A DNA stretch of 64,000 nt. Source: Capra hircus. Its lineage: Eukaryota; Chordata; Mammalia; Artiodactyla; Bovidae. Location: positions 33,305,550 through 33,369,549 of the forward strand of contig NC_030817.1 of assembly GCF_001704415.2 (NCBI RefSeq), read 5' to 3'. Below, in pieces: positions 46,780 to 58,690 of this stretch; within the stretch, counting starts at the first letter, position 1; each line of letters begins with the position of its first letter. The notes under the pieces were generated by a model. That model did not search any database and was not told the origin of the DNA. It was given only the letters and a program-made list of their open reading frames with translations. A program made the position numbers and the translations under genes.

Positions 46780-47230
46780 TTAGAAAAAAAATGAGATTCT
46801 ATTAAATTACGGGCTTGTCATGACCTTTTTCTCACCTGGAACTGAGACCTTTTCATTCAGTCAGAAAAAAACCGCATACTTTATATATTCAAGGCCAATA
46901 AGAGCCTTTAATTTGAAATCTAGAAAGTAATGAAATACCAATAGAGCATCTTCCAAATGCAAGAACTACTAGGAACTACTAGAGCCACTAGGAACAATGA
47001 AAATCTGAGGGTACAAAAGGCTCCCCTAGACTTTCAACAAGCTTTCAGGAGCACCAAGCATAAAAGAAGTTACGAATATCTCTAATATGAGCTAGATGTC
47101 TGAAAATGGTACAATGGTTATGGAGAAGACATCTATCACCAGCCATCTCTAAATCTTTCACCAGTTTTACGCTTGCTTATGTTTGCTCTCACTTGTTCAA
47201 CTCCCATTCACTCTTCAGCCCACCTTCTGC
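46780..47230. other. Intergenic, nothing recognised
   Basis: No gene or clear repeat is visible. There is a near-tandem aggaactactag/agccactaggaac stretch near 46970-46995. Confidence 0.5.
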
Positions 47231-48155
47231 CCCCATCATTCTCTGGTGAAGTGCATTCACCAGGGTTACCAATGACCTTTTTCATGCAAAACCATAATAA
47301 CTGTTCAACTCCAATTATATTGTCTTCTGGGTAGCATTTGACATGATGACCGCTCCTTTTTCCTACCATATTCTCTTCACCTAGATCCCCTTCTAGGTGA
47401 AGGAGATCTCCTGGTTCTCTTTCTGCCTTACTGGCTTCTCCTCTGGACTCCTCTTCCTAGGCTGGTCTCATCACTGTGAGTGTTCAGTCCTTGTCCTTCT
47501 TAGCATCTCATTCCACACTCTCTCCCTCAGATATCTCACCTGTTTCCATGGCTTTCAAAGTCATCCCTGTGGTGATAGCTTTATAATATGTGTCTCCAGC
47601 CCAGATTTGTCTCCAGGTCAGACCTGACTATCTAAATGCTTCCTGCAAGCTCACTTGGATGCCTCATTGTTCATTTTGCATTCGAGGACATAGTTGAATT
47701 TATCATCTCTCCTCCTCAGATCTACCCCCTTCTTCTTTCTTGTTTCCTGTCTAGGTCAATGGTACCAGCATCCCCTGGCTGCCCAAGCCAGAGATCAAAC
47801 TTCACATCTGCCTTCCTCACCCTCCACATCTAAACCATTAAGTCCTACTGATTGTTTTCCTTAATATTTCCTGAATCCATGCACTTCTCTACTATGCTAC
47901 CTATTCTAGGAGCCTATCATCTCTTTCCCTGATGAATGAAGTATGCTTTTTACTGGTCTAATTCTCAGTGTGGCCTCCCTCTAAGCCTTTTTGTGCCCTG
48001 CAGAATGACTTCTCTAATATATAGACTTGATCACTCTACTTCCCTATATATAATACTTCAGTGCCATCTCATTGTCCTCGGAGTAAGGTCCAAACATCCT
48101 TGCAGGTCATTCAAAGTTCATCACTGATTGGCCCCTGCCTGCCTCTAGAGAAGCA
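47230..48155 (+). mobile_element. Ancient L2 LINE fragment (~900 bp)
   Basis: An L2/CR1-like reverse transcriptase remnant. Translation gives recognisable decayed blocks: a VAFDMM-type segment where an AFDTVDH motif is expected, then SWFSFCLTGFSSGLLF and SSPDLSPGQT. Nucleotide landmarks are accaatgacctttttcatgc, gtgtctccagcccagatttg, cacttggatgcctcattg and gtaaggtccaaacatccttg. The 47397-47627 open frame is a shadow of this. Inactive. Confidence 0.72.
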
Positions 48156-48159
48156 CCAT

Positions 48160-48365
48160 CCAGTAGAACTTTCTATGATGATGGAAATAGTTCAGATCTG
48201 CACTGTTCAACACTGTCCACAACTATTGATCTCTTTAAATATGGCTAAGGCAATTGAGGGACTGCATTTCTAATTTTACTTTTAATTGATTTTAAGTTAA
48301 TGTTAATTAGCCACATGTGTCTCTTGGCTACCATATTGGACAGCATAGTTTCTTCCATACCACCC
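48160..48365. mobile_element. hAT-type DNA transposon fragment
   Basis: ccatccagtagaactttcta and ttagccacatgtgtctcttg with gctaccatattggacagcat belong to a common old mammalian hAT (Charlie-like) nonautonomous element. I cannot fix the subfamily. Confidence 0.55.
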
Positions 48366-48423
48366 TCTGTGGCCCTCTGGAATGTCTACGCTTTAAAGCA
48401 ACCATCCTTTTTATAGTTCTTTG

Positions 48424-48515
48424 GAGTTGGTGATGGACAGGGAGGCCTGACATGCTGTGATTCATAGGGTCGCAAAGAGTCGGACATGACTAAGCGATTG
48501 AACTGAACTGAATCA
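48424..48515 (+). mobile_element. BovB 3'-terminal scrap
   Basis: gagttggtgatggacaggga ggcctg ... agtcggacatgactaagcga ttgaactgaactgaa, about 90 bp. Confidence 0.85.
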
Positions 48516-48587
48516 AGACATACTCTCTCTCTTATACTTTCTTTTTGTCTCTCATCACCTGAATAACCCTTACCTAGGTTTCACGGG

Positions 48588-48805
48588 GCTTCCCTGATAG
48601 CTCAGTTGGTAAAGAACACTCCTGTAACACAGGAGACCCCGGTTCAATTCCTGGGTCAGGAAGATCCCCCGGAGAAGTGATAGGCTACCCACTCCAGTAT
48701 TCTTGGGCTTCTGTTGTGGCTCAGCTGGTAAAGAATCTACCTGCGATGTGGGAGATCCGGGTTTGATCCCTGGGATGGGAAGATCCCTGGAGAAGGGGCT
48801 TCATG
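48588..48805 (-). mobile_element. Two partial reverse Bov-tA SINEs in tandem
   Basis: First unit 48588-48706 (gcttccctgatagctcagtt to cactccagtattct). The second starts gggcttctgttgtggctcag and ends cctggagaaggggcttcatg. Both are reverse oriented and share the tRNA-like start. Confidence 0.82.
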
Positions 48806-49369
48806 ACATGATTTCTTCCTATTTTCATGGAAGATCTTTTCTCATCCCCCAAACTAAACAGTGTGGCTTTCATAGACACTTCTGCTTACCCCATTATAGC
48901 ACTGGTGACTCTCTGTGGTTACTGTCAGTCTACACATCTGAGTTCCCAGTAGCCCAAGAGTTCCTTGGGAAAAGGAATTATGTGACATTCATCATTGGGT
49001 TTTGCCTGGCACTTATAGATACACAATAAATGAATGAATGGGCTGCTTTACACTGGAGATATGGCCCTTCCCTGAACTTTATTAGATAAGTCTCAGTTAA
49101 GGACAGACATTCTCATAGACCAGCAGAAGGCACTTCTTCCCTAAGAGGCTGGGTAGTTTAGTGCACCTAGAAATTTAAGATAATCTACACTTTCTGGCAT
49201 CTGTTTTACAATTCTTTTTTTCCCCCAAGTTGCTCCAACAGTGTAGGTCAAAGGGTCATGGGCAAGAAAAAGGAACTTTGGTTATCACACTTGCTGACTT
49301 GGTATCATAGTCAATAAAAACCTCACCATTTTTTCATTTCTCTGTCATTTTTTGAAAAGGCAATGACAA

Positions 49370-49780
49370 CCTCTGGGCACTGATAGATGACATGGTATTA
49401 ATTAAAACAATAATCATGACATACTTCAAGCTGCATGAAAAATGATAGAAAAGAAATGAAGTATTTTATTAGTAAATATGAATTAATTCATTATCTAAGT
49501 AGAGTTGGTTTTAACTATTTAAATGCCATAATAGTACAAACATTGCTCTTGCCTTGTTTTTAAATTGCTGTTAAATAGCAGTAATCAGTGACTAACCCAC
49601 ACCAGCATCTTCCCATTGCTTAGCATGGCATTTAAAATTGCATTTTGACATCTTTAAGAAATGAATTGTTTTGCTCTTTTTGATAATTCATTTTGAAAAA
49701 TGGAATCAGCTACCCTGGAAAGCCCAAATTCAACCTATAACTGATCAGTGTAATTAGCTTAGTCATATTACAAAAACACT
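49370..49780. other. Repeat-free TAAT-rich intergenic stretch
   Basis: No interspersed repeat is recognised in about 400 bp. Homeodomain-type cores are dense: tattaattaaaa (49396-49407), aataatcatgac, gaattaattcatta (about 49480-49493) and gtgtaattagctta (about 49749-49762). It lies 3.2-3.6 kb beyond the SLC35F4 poly(A) site. A candidate conserved noncoding element by composition only. Confidence 0.35.
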
Positions 49781-50032
49781 TCCATTATGGTATTCATTCA
49801 TTTATTCATTAAAACATTATTAAATTCTACTTCTTGCTGTGAAGTAGGGCATTATGTTAGATTATCACCCACTGGCCTCTCCCTGCCTCTAGAGCACCAC
49901 TGTCTGATAGAACTTCCTATGCTTGTAGAAATGTCCTCTCTCTGCACTGTGGGCAAAAGGACACAAAATGAATAGAAAATGGTCCCTGCTTCCAGAAGTT
50001 TCAACCACTAAGTTATTACCATGGCAACTAAA

Positions 50033-50232
50033 GTGAAAGTTTTAGTCATTCAGTCCAATTCGACTCTTTGTGGTCCCATGGACTGCAGCCTGCCAGGCCC
50101 CTCTGTCCATGGGATTCTCAAGGTAAGAATACTGGAGTGGACTGCATTCCTTTCTCCAGGGGATCTTCCTGACCCAGGGATTGAACACAGGTCTCCCACA
50201 GTGCAGGCAGATTTTTATCGTCTGAGCCATAA
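50033..50232 (+). mobile_element. Bov-tA SINE
   Basis: gtgaaagttttagtcattca to gattttatcgtctgagcca region, with gggattctcaaggtaagaat and gacccagggattgaacacag. Confidence 0.88.
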
Positions 50233-50327
50233 ACAATCTGAGGCAATTAAAACAACCACAATCACGACTCAGACTTTTATTTAAGTCATTTTTGGAATGT
50301 GAAATATTCCCTTTAACTCAGCTAAAG

Positions 50328-50543
50328 TATTCATAAATAAAGTGAAAGTCACCTCAGTCGTGTCCGACTCTTTGCGACCCCATGGACTATACAGTCCATG
50401 GAATTCTCCAGGCCAGAATACTGGAGTCGGTAGGCTTTCCCTTCTCACTGGGATCTTCCCAACCCAGGGTTCGAACCATGGTCTCCCACATTGCAGGCGG
50501 ATTCTTTACCAGCTGAGCCATAAGGGATTCATACATAAAAGAT
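50328..50543 (+). mobile_element. Bov-tA SINE with imperfect target duplication
   Basis: SINE body 50341-50530 (agtgaaagtcacctcagtcg to ctgagccataaggg). attcataaataaa on the left and attcatacataaa on the right differ by one base. Confidence 0.88.
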
Positions 50544-50821
50544 AATACCTTTCCTTACTACCTCCCATGGTCATTGTGAATCAGAAGATATAGTGCGTTT
50601 TAGTCACTAAACAAACACAGGTGGGCTCCCTATGTCCTTATGAGGTGACTTCCATGAGCCAGGTTCAGTTTGGCTAAGAGGATACTGACAAAGTCCCTGT
50701 CCTTATGGTGGAAGGACTTAATTGAGGTTCCTGTTATCCTGTCTCTTACTCAAACTTGGTTCCTCCCCAAAGTCTAGGAGGCAATGGCTCCTATGGGTGA
50801 CTGGACTAAATGGGCAGCACA

Positions 50822-51000
50822 GCACAGGGATTAAGAGCACCCCTGTTGTAGCCCCAAATCTGAACTTCTAAGACATGGACTTTAGCTAATTACCAATATC
50901 TCTCAGCTCCTTGACTTCATGTTCAGTACAATGAGGATATTAATACTGACCATTTGAGGTTGTTGAGTATATTCAATAAAAACACACTGCCAGACATCCA
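50822..51000 (+). repeat. MIR SINE remnant
   Basis: cagggattaagagcacccct, tccttgacttcatgttcagt, acaatgaggatattaatact and tttgaggttgttgagtatat follow the MIR arrangement. Confidence 0.6.
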
Positions 51001-51009
51001 GAAGTAGCT

Positions 51010-51970
51010 ACTGTTAGGATTTCCTCTGTTTACTCCCTCCAGGTCCTTTTTCAAAGCACTTAGCCACTGCACTATGCCAAGCAGTCACAGAGCCTGGTGC
51101 CAAGCAGGGGATTTTACCCAAAATAAACCAGAGACAAAAGAAGCTTGGCATGAGGAACATGCGGAAGAAGCCAAAAAGGGGGTGCCATTCTCCTTGGTTG
51201 GCTCCTCTCAGCACTTTGCATCACAGCATTCTTGCCCAGCCAGTGGAACTAATTGCCTGACAAAAAGACAGACGGGCAACTTGGGCTTTGAAATTAAAAT
51301 CACTTCAACCACGTCCTGAGTGCTTCACAAACAAATTATAGGCAAATTGATTTTGCTCATCCAGGCTTTGCATGCCTGTTAATTTTGTGCAGGCGCTTTG
51401 TCAAGATCCACCAGAGGACAAATGATTTGGAGAAGGACACCACCAGTGATAGTGAACAGTATAACCAGCCAAGCATTTGAGTGTTTGGTATTTAAGTACA
51501 AATCCTTTTTCTTATCAATAAACCCTTGTCACAAGGACAAAGAACACTAGCACGGGCAATGCTAGTTTATCTGGCAGGCTAAGAAGTCTCTATTAATTCT
51601 AATTCATTTTATGTCTCCCACCCTCATAGATAGCAGCTGGAGGCAAAGCAAGAACAGGAGGTGAGGGTGTGGAGGTGCTAGGGCCAGGAACACAGAAAGA
51701 AAGGGCAGACACCCTGCGTTTCAAAGCTCTGATCAGCCAGGTCTTCCCACATGTGCCACAAAGGCAGAAGTTGCTTTGTCATTGTTTGCAGGAGGCAGGA
51801 ACCCAGGTCCTTTGGGAACTTGAGGGATCTTAAGAGCAAGAAATCTAACCTGAGCTGCAAAGATGGGCTTCAGGGGTTTGTTCCAAAAGCCTTGACAGAG
51901 TTTTCAAAATGTGAACTTAGCTGCTTTATTCTGGAGGAATCAATTCAGAGAGTTTAGAAGCACTAAATCC
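51010..51970. other. Intergenic, nothing recognised
   Basis: Short open frames exist on both strands (for example 51074-51319 and 51751-51957), but none has a domain, splice context or codon bias I can support. No repeat is recognised with confidence. Confidence 0.45.
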
Positions 51971-51974
51971 ACGA

Positions 51975-52520
51975 CTGTTTGATATACTGGCTACTAGTCA
52001 CATGTGGTTGTTGAGATACAGCTGGTCCAAACTGAGATGTCCAGTGTCAAATGCACTACAGTTTGAAGACTTGGGATGAAAAGAGAAAATAGGCTATTTC
52101 ATTAATAGCTCTATATTCATTCCATATTGAAATGAGAGTATTTTGGATATGTTGAGCTAAATAAAAAATATTATTGGGACTTCCCTGGTGGTCCAGTGGC
52201 TAAGACTCTGCATTCCCAATGCAGGGGACCTCTGTTCAATTCCTGGTCAGGGAACTATATCCCACATGCCAAAACTAAAGGTCTCACATGCCTCAACCAA
52301 AGCAGAAGATCTCATGTGCCACGATTAAGACCTGGCTCAGCCAAATAAATAAATAAATAATAAATAAAATATTTTAAAAAGAAAGAAAAAATTTAAATAT
52401 ACATTATAAAATTTATTTCACTCATTTCTTTTCACTCTTTCAATGTACCTACTAGAAATCTTAAAATTGTACATAAGGCTTGTATTCATGACTCATATTT
52501 TATTTCTATTAGGCAGAAAT
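51975..52520. mobile_element. hAT-type DNA transposon split by a SINE
   Basis: ggctactagtcacatgtggt, ttttggatatgttgagctaa on the left, and atttatttcactcatttctt, tgtacctactagaaatctta on the right form one old element of the same kind as 48160-48365. A CHR-type SINE (52176-52385) interrupts it. Confidence 0.6.
52176..52385 (+). mobile_element. CHR-type tRNA SINE
   Basis: gggacttccctggtggtcca, gtggctaagactctgcattc, ccaatgcaggggacctctgt and tcaattcctggtcagggaac are the cetartiodactyl CHR SINE body, older than Bov-tA. It ends in an (aaat)n tail at 52341-52370. Confidence 0.8.
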
Positions 52521-53169
52521 TCTCTAAAAGGTTAAAAATAACTTGCTTAGAGGGATCAAGAAGGAAATTTAGAAGAAGAAAATAGCTTTGGAAAGAAACA
52601 ATTATTTGGTGAGCTTCTGTCAGTCAAGACAAAATAGACTGAGTGTTTTTCATGTCATGTAAGTTCAAACTGCCAGCAATGAGCAGAGAGAGAGAAAGAC
52701 AGAAGCAAGGGCAACAGCTTGAAACTGCAGTCAACTGGAAGACTCTGTAAAGAACTGGAAGAATAACTGGGTTGAAACCAGCAAGGAAACTCCATCTGAT
52801 ACTAGTTTTTACTGGTGCAGAAATGATAGAAGCTACTTTGAATTCTAGAGAGTCAGAAGATACTAATGACAAACATATTAACAGTAAAAAAGGAAGAAGG
52901 TATTCTGGAAAAGACTACTTTGACTTTTAGATATCGTAATCAACTTGCAGAAAAGAAACCCGATCACATTCTTCATTTTTTTTTTTACATAAAATAATTA
53001 TTTATTTATGAAGTTAAAGATTAGTTACTATTAAGTATATTTTACTTATAAGATATTTCATTATTTTTTAACATCTTTATTAAGGTATATTTGATTTACA
53101 ATGTTGTATTAGTTTCAAGTGTACAGCAAAGTGAATCTGTTATACAAATACATAGATCCATTGTAGATT

Positions 53170-53485
53170 CTCTTCCCATCTAGAATGCTGCTGCTGCTGC
53201 TGCTGCTGCTAGGTCGCTTCAGTCGTGTCCAACTCTGTGTCACCCCATAGACAGCAGCCCACCAGGCTCCCCCGTCCCTGGGATTCTCAAGGCAAGAACA
53301 CTGGAGTGGGTTGCCATTTCCTTCTCCAATGCCTGAGAGTGAAAAGTGAAAGTAAAGTCGCTCAGTTGTGTCCTACTCTCAGCGACCCCATGGACTGTAG
53401 CCCACCAGGCTCCTCCATCCATGGGATTTTCCAGGCAAGAGTACTGGAGTGGGGTGCCATTGCTGTCTCTGCTCTTCCCATATAG
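53170..53485 (+). mobile_element. BOV-A2 SINE with target duplication
   Basis: SINE body 53184-53471 with both units and the gtgaaaagtgaaagtaaagt linker. ctcttcccatctag (53170-53183) and ctcttcccatatag (53472-53485) flank it, with one mismatch in 14. Confidence 0.92.
53187..53210 (+). repeat. (GCT)8 microsatellite in BOV-A2
   Basis: Eight GCT triplets at the SINE 5' end, against about four in the copy at 12730. A likely length polymorphism. Confidence 0.9.
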
Positions 53486-53683
53486 GCCACTACAAAGTAT
53501 TGAGTGGAGTTCCCTATGCTATATAGTAGGTCCTTATCAGTTATCATTTCAGATTCCATTCTTTAGAAGGTAATAGAGCTGCCTGTTTTTTGACACTCGT
53601 AAAGAGCAAGTAATCAGAGTGAAAGTCCAGAATTCATTAAACAGTTTCTGATACAAATCATAAGATCAGGACAGATTTGACCT

Positions 53684-54014
53684 ATAGGTCATATCAATCA
53701 AACCAGTCAATCCTAAAGGAAATCAGTCTGAATATTCACTGGAAAGACTTATGCTGAAACTCCAATACTTTGGCCACCTGATGCGAAGAACTGACTCACT
53801 AGGAAAAAAACCCTGATGCTGGGATTATTGAAGGAGGAGGAGAAGGGGATGACAGAGGATGAGATGGTTGGATGGCATCACCGACTCAATGGACATGAGT
53901 TTGAGCAAACTCCGGGAATTGATGATGGACAAGGAAGCCTGGCATGCTGCAGGCCATGGGGTCGCAAAGAGTCAGACACGACTGAGTGACTGAACTGACT
54001 GACTGATAGGCCAT
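53684..54014 (+). mobile_element. BovB 3' fragment with near-exact target duplication
   Basis: Element 53694-54004 (caatcaaaccagtcaatcct to gactgagtgactgaactgac). ataggtcata (53684-53693) and ataggccata (54005-54014) differ by one base. Confidence 0.87.
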
Positions 54015-54224
54015 AACTCTGATCAATATTTAAGAGATACTTTCCAAGATAGGGTGGTTTCCAGGAATAGGAGATTCGGCTAGCCATCAAGAAACCTCAT
54101 ATGGCAGCATCTCCTAGAAGTCACCAATGTTTGGAGTCTCATCCTCTGCCTAGTGGACTCAGAAACTAAGTCTTGCCGATGCCCTAAAGACTAGCCCATT
54201 CACTCTCAAATGGTGATGCTGATA

Positions 54225-54415
54225 CAGCAGCAGTGCACCTGAGACCTTGGTAGCAACATACATTCTTGCGCCTTATCACAGATCCAGTGAAGCAGAATCG
54301 CTGGGGGAAGGGCCCAGGAATCTATTTTTAATAAGTCCTGCTTGAAATTAACCAAGTACATGCTCAGTGATGTTGGTGATTCCAATGCATGCTCAAGCTT
54401 AAGAACTCCTAGACT
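54225..54415. repeat. MER5-like hAT fragment
   Basis: agtgaagcagaatcgctggg, gcccaggaatctatttttaa and tgttggtgattccaatgcat follow the order of MER5-type nonautonomous hAT elements. Confidence 0.6.
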
Positions 54416-54419
54416 AATA

Positions 54420-55420
54420 ACCCCAGTACTACAAACAAAATGTATTCACTGATAATCATAAATTGAACTGTCATATGGAACAAAATTCTCACATTAGTAA
54501 CACTAGTTCTATCTTTCCCTAAGAGGCAAATCTATCTGAGATGCTTGTGCATTCATGAAAAGATTGCTTGGTTAGGCTGAAATCAAAGCAAAGAGATTCA
54601 GATGTATGATTCAAACTCTTCCCTTTTGTTTTGCATTTCCATTTCAACTCCCCCTCCTTTGTAAGGATGGGTTCATCTCTGCTGGAAAAGAGCGTGTGGT
54701 GAGCAGAAGAATCTGAGGAACTGACTGCTCCAATGGCTCCTACTCAAGCCAGTTACACAGCCCACTAGTGGACTGTGTTCTACCAAGTCACAGGATGAAG
54801 TCCCCTTCGGGCAGTAACATTAACAAGCAGACATCATATATTGGCAACACTTGATTTACAGATACTGGCTATGACCAAAACAGTCAATGCAGGTACGCAC
54901 AGTACCCACGTGTCCAGCAGATAGACCATCCTTTCTAAGAGTTTATTCTTTGTTACACAGATCTTTTCTAAACTCCTTTTCCCTCAAGGGAAAAGCTAAC
55001 AAGTCTGAAGTTAATCTTCCCTTATATATGGATTTTCTTTTTATAATGTAATTAGGGGTTCAATTTACCTAGGAAACTGAAAGTGATACACTGAAATCCA
55101 ACCTTTGCTAAGACCTCTGCGCTACTTTCATCAGGGTCCTTGTTTATCTGACCATTAAAGCCCCCAAAAGGCAGAAACATGTTCTCTCCATCTTCTGCAT
55201 CTTGTTGGTTATGTGGTTTATCTGCCATAACAGCCAATTTTTCCATCCTTTACATTTGTAATTGCATTACTTAATCTTCATGTTAAAGTACTTCCAATTT
55301 TTATCTTCTTTCAGAAAGCCTTCTACAGAATCTAACTTTGACCTGTAATTTTTAAACTTCACCAATATTTTTACTTTTAATAATTCTAGTTCTACCCTAA
55401 AGGATAGAACTACATCACCG
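54420..55420. other. Intergenic, nothing recognised
   Basis: About 1 kb of unique-looking sequence. A 64-codon minus-strand frame at 55052-55246 has a fairly ordinary, soluble composition, but no start context, splice signal or family is recognisable. Confidence 0.4.
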
Positions 55421-55429
55421 TCATCACAA

Positions 55430-55633
55430 TGTAGCTGCTCAGTCATGCCTGACTCTTTGCGAGCCCATGGACTGTAGCCCGCCAGGCTCCTCTGTCCATT
55501 GGATTCTCCAGGCAAGAATACTGGAGTGGGCTGCCATTCCCTTCTCCAGGAGATCTTCCCGAACCAGGGATGGAACCTAGGTCTCCCACATTGCAGACAG
55601 ATTCTTCACCATCTGAGCCACCAGGGAAGCCCA
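55430..55633 (+). mobile_element. Bov-tA SINE
   Basis: tagctgctcagtcatgcctg to ctgagccaccagggaagccc, full unit. Confidence 0.9.
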
Positions 55634-55814
55634 GTTCTATCAGCTAAACCAGTCCAATTCACTCCTTTTACATAAAAATGTCCCCTTTCCTTCAGAAACA
55701 CCTACACATGATCCCGTATCACCAATCAGTGCTAAATGGACACCACTGTTTTGTTTCATGCAGATCACCTACTTCTGATTGGTTTTCTTCTCTTAGAAAT
55801 GTTAATTTTTTTTT

Positions 55815-55912
55815 TCATTTCGCATGTGATAATATACATGTTTCAATGCCATTCTCCCATATAATCCCACCCTCGCCCTCTCCCACAGAGTCCAAAAGAC
55901 TGTTCTATACAT
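55815..55912 (-). mobile_element. L1 3' UTR scrap, reverse
   Basis: tatacatgtttcaatgccat, ccaccctcgccctctcccac and agagtccaaaagactgttct match 8950-9045 of the young minus-strand L1. Confidence 0.8.
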
Positions 55913-55919
55913 CTGCTAT

Positions 55920-56565
55920 ATTTGAGCTGGACTCTTAAGCTCTTCTATTCCTGGCCTTAAAAGAGTGCTATTCAAGATATCATTGCTATTACCTAATTTT
56001 AATAATGGTGTTAACTTTTATCATTTAACTTTTAGTTTTCCAAGAGCCTCTCTGGCACATCTGTGTGTCTCCTCTCCATCCTTATCTCCTTTCTTTAGAT
56101 GTATGGCAATATACAAACCCACATTCATAATATTGATCCTGTGGTCCTACAGGTTCCAAAGTATCTTCTGAATCATCAATAAAAACTGTTGTTCAAAAAT
56201 AGCTTTCCAAGTTTATTTGAATGGACTATAATTCTTGGAGCACTGGCAATCCATCTCTCCCAAATGAGAACCATATATTACCAGGAATATTCATTTAATG
56301 AAAACAATACATTCACAGACCATAAAAATGACAGCTTATGTTGTAATTATAGAGTATATCATGTGATGCCAAGACTCAGCCATCTATTTTGTCATATACT
56401 CATACCATCTGTTGACAATTAAGTAATTAAAATCCTATGGAACCAGCTACTTTAAGAAAGATTTGTGAGCTTTTGAAAACAGAGACTCTGTCCTGCTTAC
56501 CTTTGTGTGCCTGGAAATAGCTCACAGTAGACACTCAGTAAGGAGGAAGGAAAGAATCTCAGTCC
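55920..56565. other. Intergenic, nothing recognised
   Basis: AT-rich unique-looking sequence. Short frames only, no repeat recognised. Confidence 0.45.
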
Positions 56566-56977
56566 TGCCAAGACAAAGATTTATCTATTTAATGACAAAC
56601 CCACAGCCAATGGTGAAAAACTGAAAGCCTTCCCGAAAAATTCTGAAAAAAGACAAAGATGCCCACTCTCACCACTTCTATTCAGCACAGTATTGGAAGT
56701 CTTAGCCACCACAGCAGTCACACAAGAGAAGCAAATAAAACATATCAAAATTTGGAAGAGAAGAGGTAAAACTGTCCCTATTTGCATGTAACATGACACT
56801 CTATATAAAAACCCTAAAGGTTCTACACAAAAACTATTAGAACTGATAAACGAATTCAACAAGGTGGCAGGATACAAGGTTAGTATACAGAACTCTGCTG
56901 CACTTATTTACACTAACGATGAAATGTCAGAAAAAGAAAGTTTAAAAAAATATCTTTTAAAATCATGTCAAAAAATG

Positions 56978-57161
56978 AAATACCTATGGGACTTCACTGG
57001 TGGTCCAGTGGTTAAGATTCTACCCTCTCAATGCAGGGGCCAGGGTTCGATCCCTGGTCAGGAAACTAGATCCCACATGCCACAACATGCCATGACTAAG
57101 CAACTAAGATCTGCGACAGCCAACTAAATGAAAGTTTTTTAAAAAAATAAATAAAATACCT
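56978..57161 (+). mobile_element. CHR-type SINE in an L1
   Basis: Body 56986-57153 (gggacttcactggtggtcca to an A/T-rich tail). aaatacct at 56978-56985 and 57154-57161 flank it. Confidence 0.82.
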
Positions 57162-58232
57162 GTGAATAAACCTAACCAGGAGTTGAAAGCCTTATACACT
57201 GAAAACTATAAAATGCTGACAAAGGAAACTGAAGATGATTCCAAGAAATGGAAAGATAGCCCACACTCTTGGATTGGAAGAATTAAAATAGCTATACTAC
57301 CTAAAGTTATCTACAGATTTAATGCAATCTATCAAATTACCCATGATAGTCTTTACAAAAGTAGAACAAATAATCCTAAAATTTATATGGGACCACAGAA
57401 GACACAGAAATTCTGCGGAAAAAAGCTGGAGGCATAATCTTCCCAGACTTCAGACAACACTACAAAGCCCTAGTAATCAAAATAATATGGTCTTGGCACA
57501 AAAACAGACATACAGATCAATGCAATAGAATAGAGCACCTAGAAACAAACCCACACACCTATGGACAATTAATCTTTAACACAGGAGGCAAGGATATACA
57601 ATGGAGAAAGACATTCTTTTCAACAACCAGTGTGGGGAAAGCTGGACAGCCTCATTAAAATCAGTGAAGATAGAACACTCCCTCACACAATATACAAAAA
57701 TAAACTCAAAATGATTTAAAGATCGAAATAAAAGACATGACACCATAAAACTGCTAGAAGAGAACATAGGCAAAACATTCTCTAACGTAAATCATAGCAA
57801 CCTTTTCACAGATCCGTCTCCTAAGGCAAAAGAAATAAAAGCAGAAGGAAATGAATGAGACATAATCAAGCCTTAAAGCTTTTGCAGAGCAGAGAACATC
57901 AACACCAACAAACATCAACAAAACAAAAAGATAACTCCAAAAATGGGAGAAAATATTTGCAAGCAATGTGACCAACAAAGGATTAATTTCCAAACTATAC
58001 TAACAACTAGTATAATTCAATATCAAAAAACAAACAACTCAATCAAATAATGGGTGGAAGACCTAAATAGATGTTTCTCCAAGAAGACACAGAAATGGCC
58101 AACAGGCACATAAGATGTTCAACGTCGCTAACTATTAGAGAAATGCACGTCAAAACCACAGTGAAGTATCACCTCACACCAGGTCATAATGGCTATCATC
58201 AAAAAGTCTATACAAATAATAAACGCTAAAGA

Positions 58233-58690
58233 GGCTATGGTTTTTCCAGTGGTCATGTATGGATGTGAGAGTTGGACTGTGAAGAAGGCTGAGCGCTGAA
58301 GAATTGATGCGTTTGAACTGTGGTGTTGGAGAAGACTCTTGAGAGTCCCTTGGACTGCAAGGAGATCCAACCAGTCCACTCTGAAGGAGATCAGCCCTGG
58401 GTGTTCTTTGGAAGGAATGATGCTAAAGCTGAAACTCCAGTACTTTGGCCACCTCATGCAAAGAGTTGACTCATTGGAAAAGACTCTGATGCTGGGAGGG
58501 ATTGGGGGCAGGAGGAGAAGGGGATGACAGAGGATGAGATGGCTGGATGGCATCACTGACTCGATGGAAGCGAGTCTGAGTGAACTCCAGGAGTTGGTGA
58601 TGGACAGGGAGGCCTGGTGTGCTGCGATTCATGGGGTCGCAAAGAGTCGGACATGACTGAGCGACTGAAATGAACTGAACTGAACTGAAA
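58233..58690 (+). mobile_element. BovB 3' fragment, sense, in an L1
   Basis: ctatggtttttccagtggtc to gagcgactgaaatgaactga, about 458 bp. The host L1 reads aaacgctaaagagg before and gaaggtgtagagaaaaggga after, so it is an insertion. The translated remnant has VFPVVMYGCESWTVKKAE. Confidence 0.9.

Larger units (their letters stand above)
53060..53550 (-). mobile_element. L1 3' end, reverse, split by BOV-A2
   Basis: ttacaatgttgtattagttt, gtacagcaaagtgaatctgt and, after the SINE, gagttccctatgctatatag are the reverse complement of an L1 3' end. Confidence 0.8.

Noticed and set aside
52624..52872. 82-codon minus-strand frame
   Set aside because: Composition and neighbours give no sign of coding; no homology recognised.
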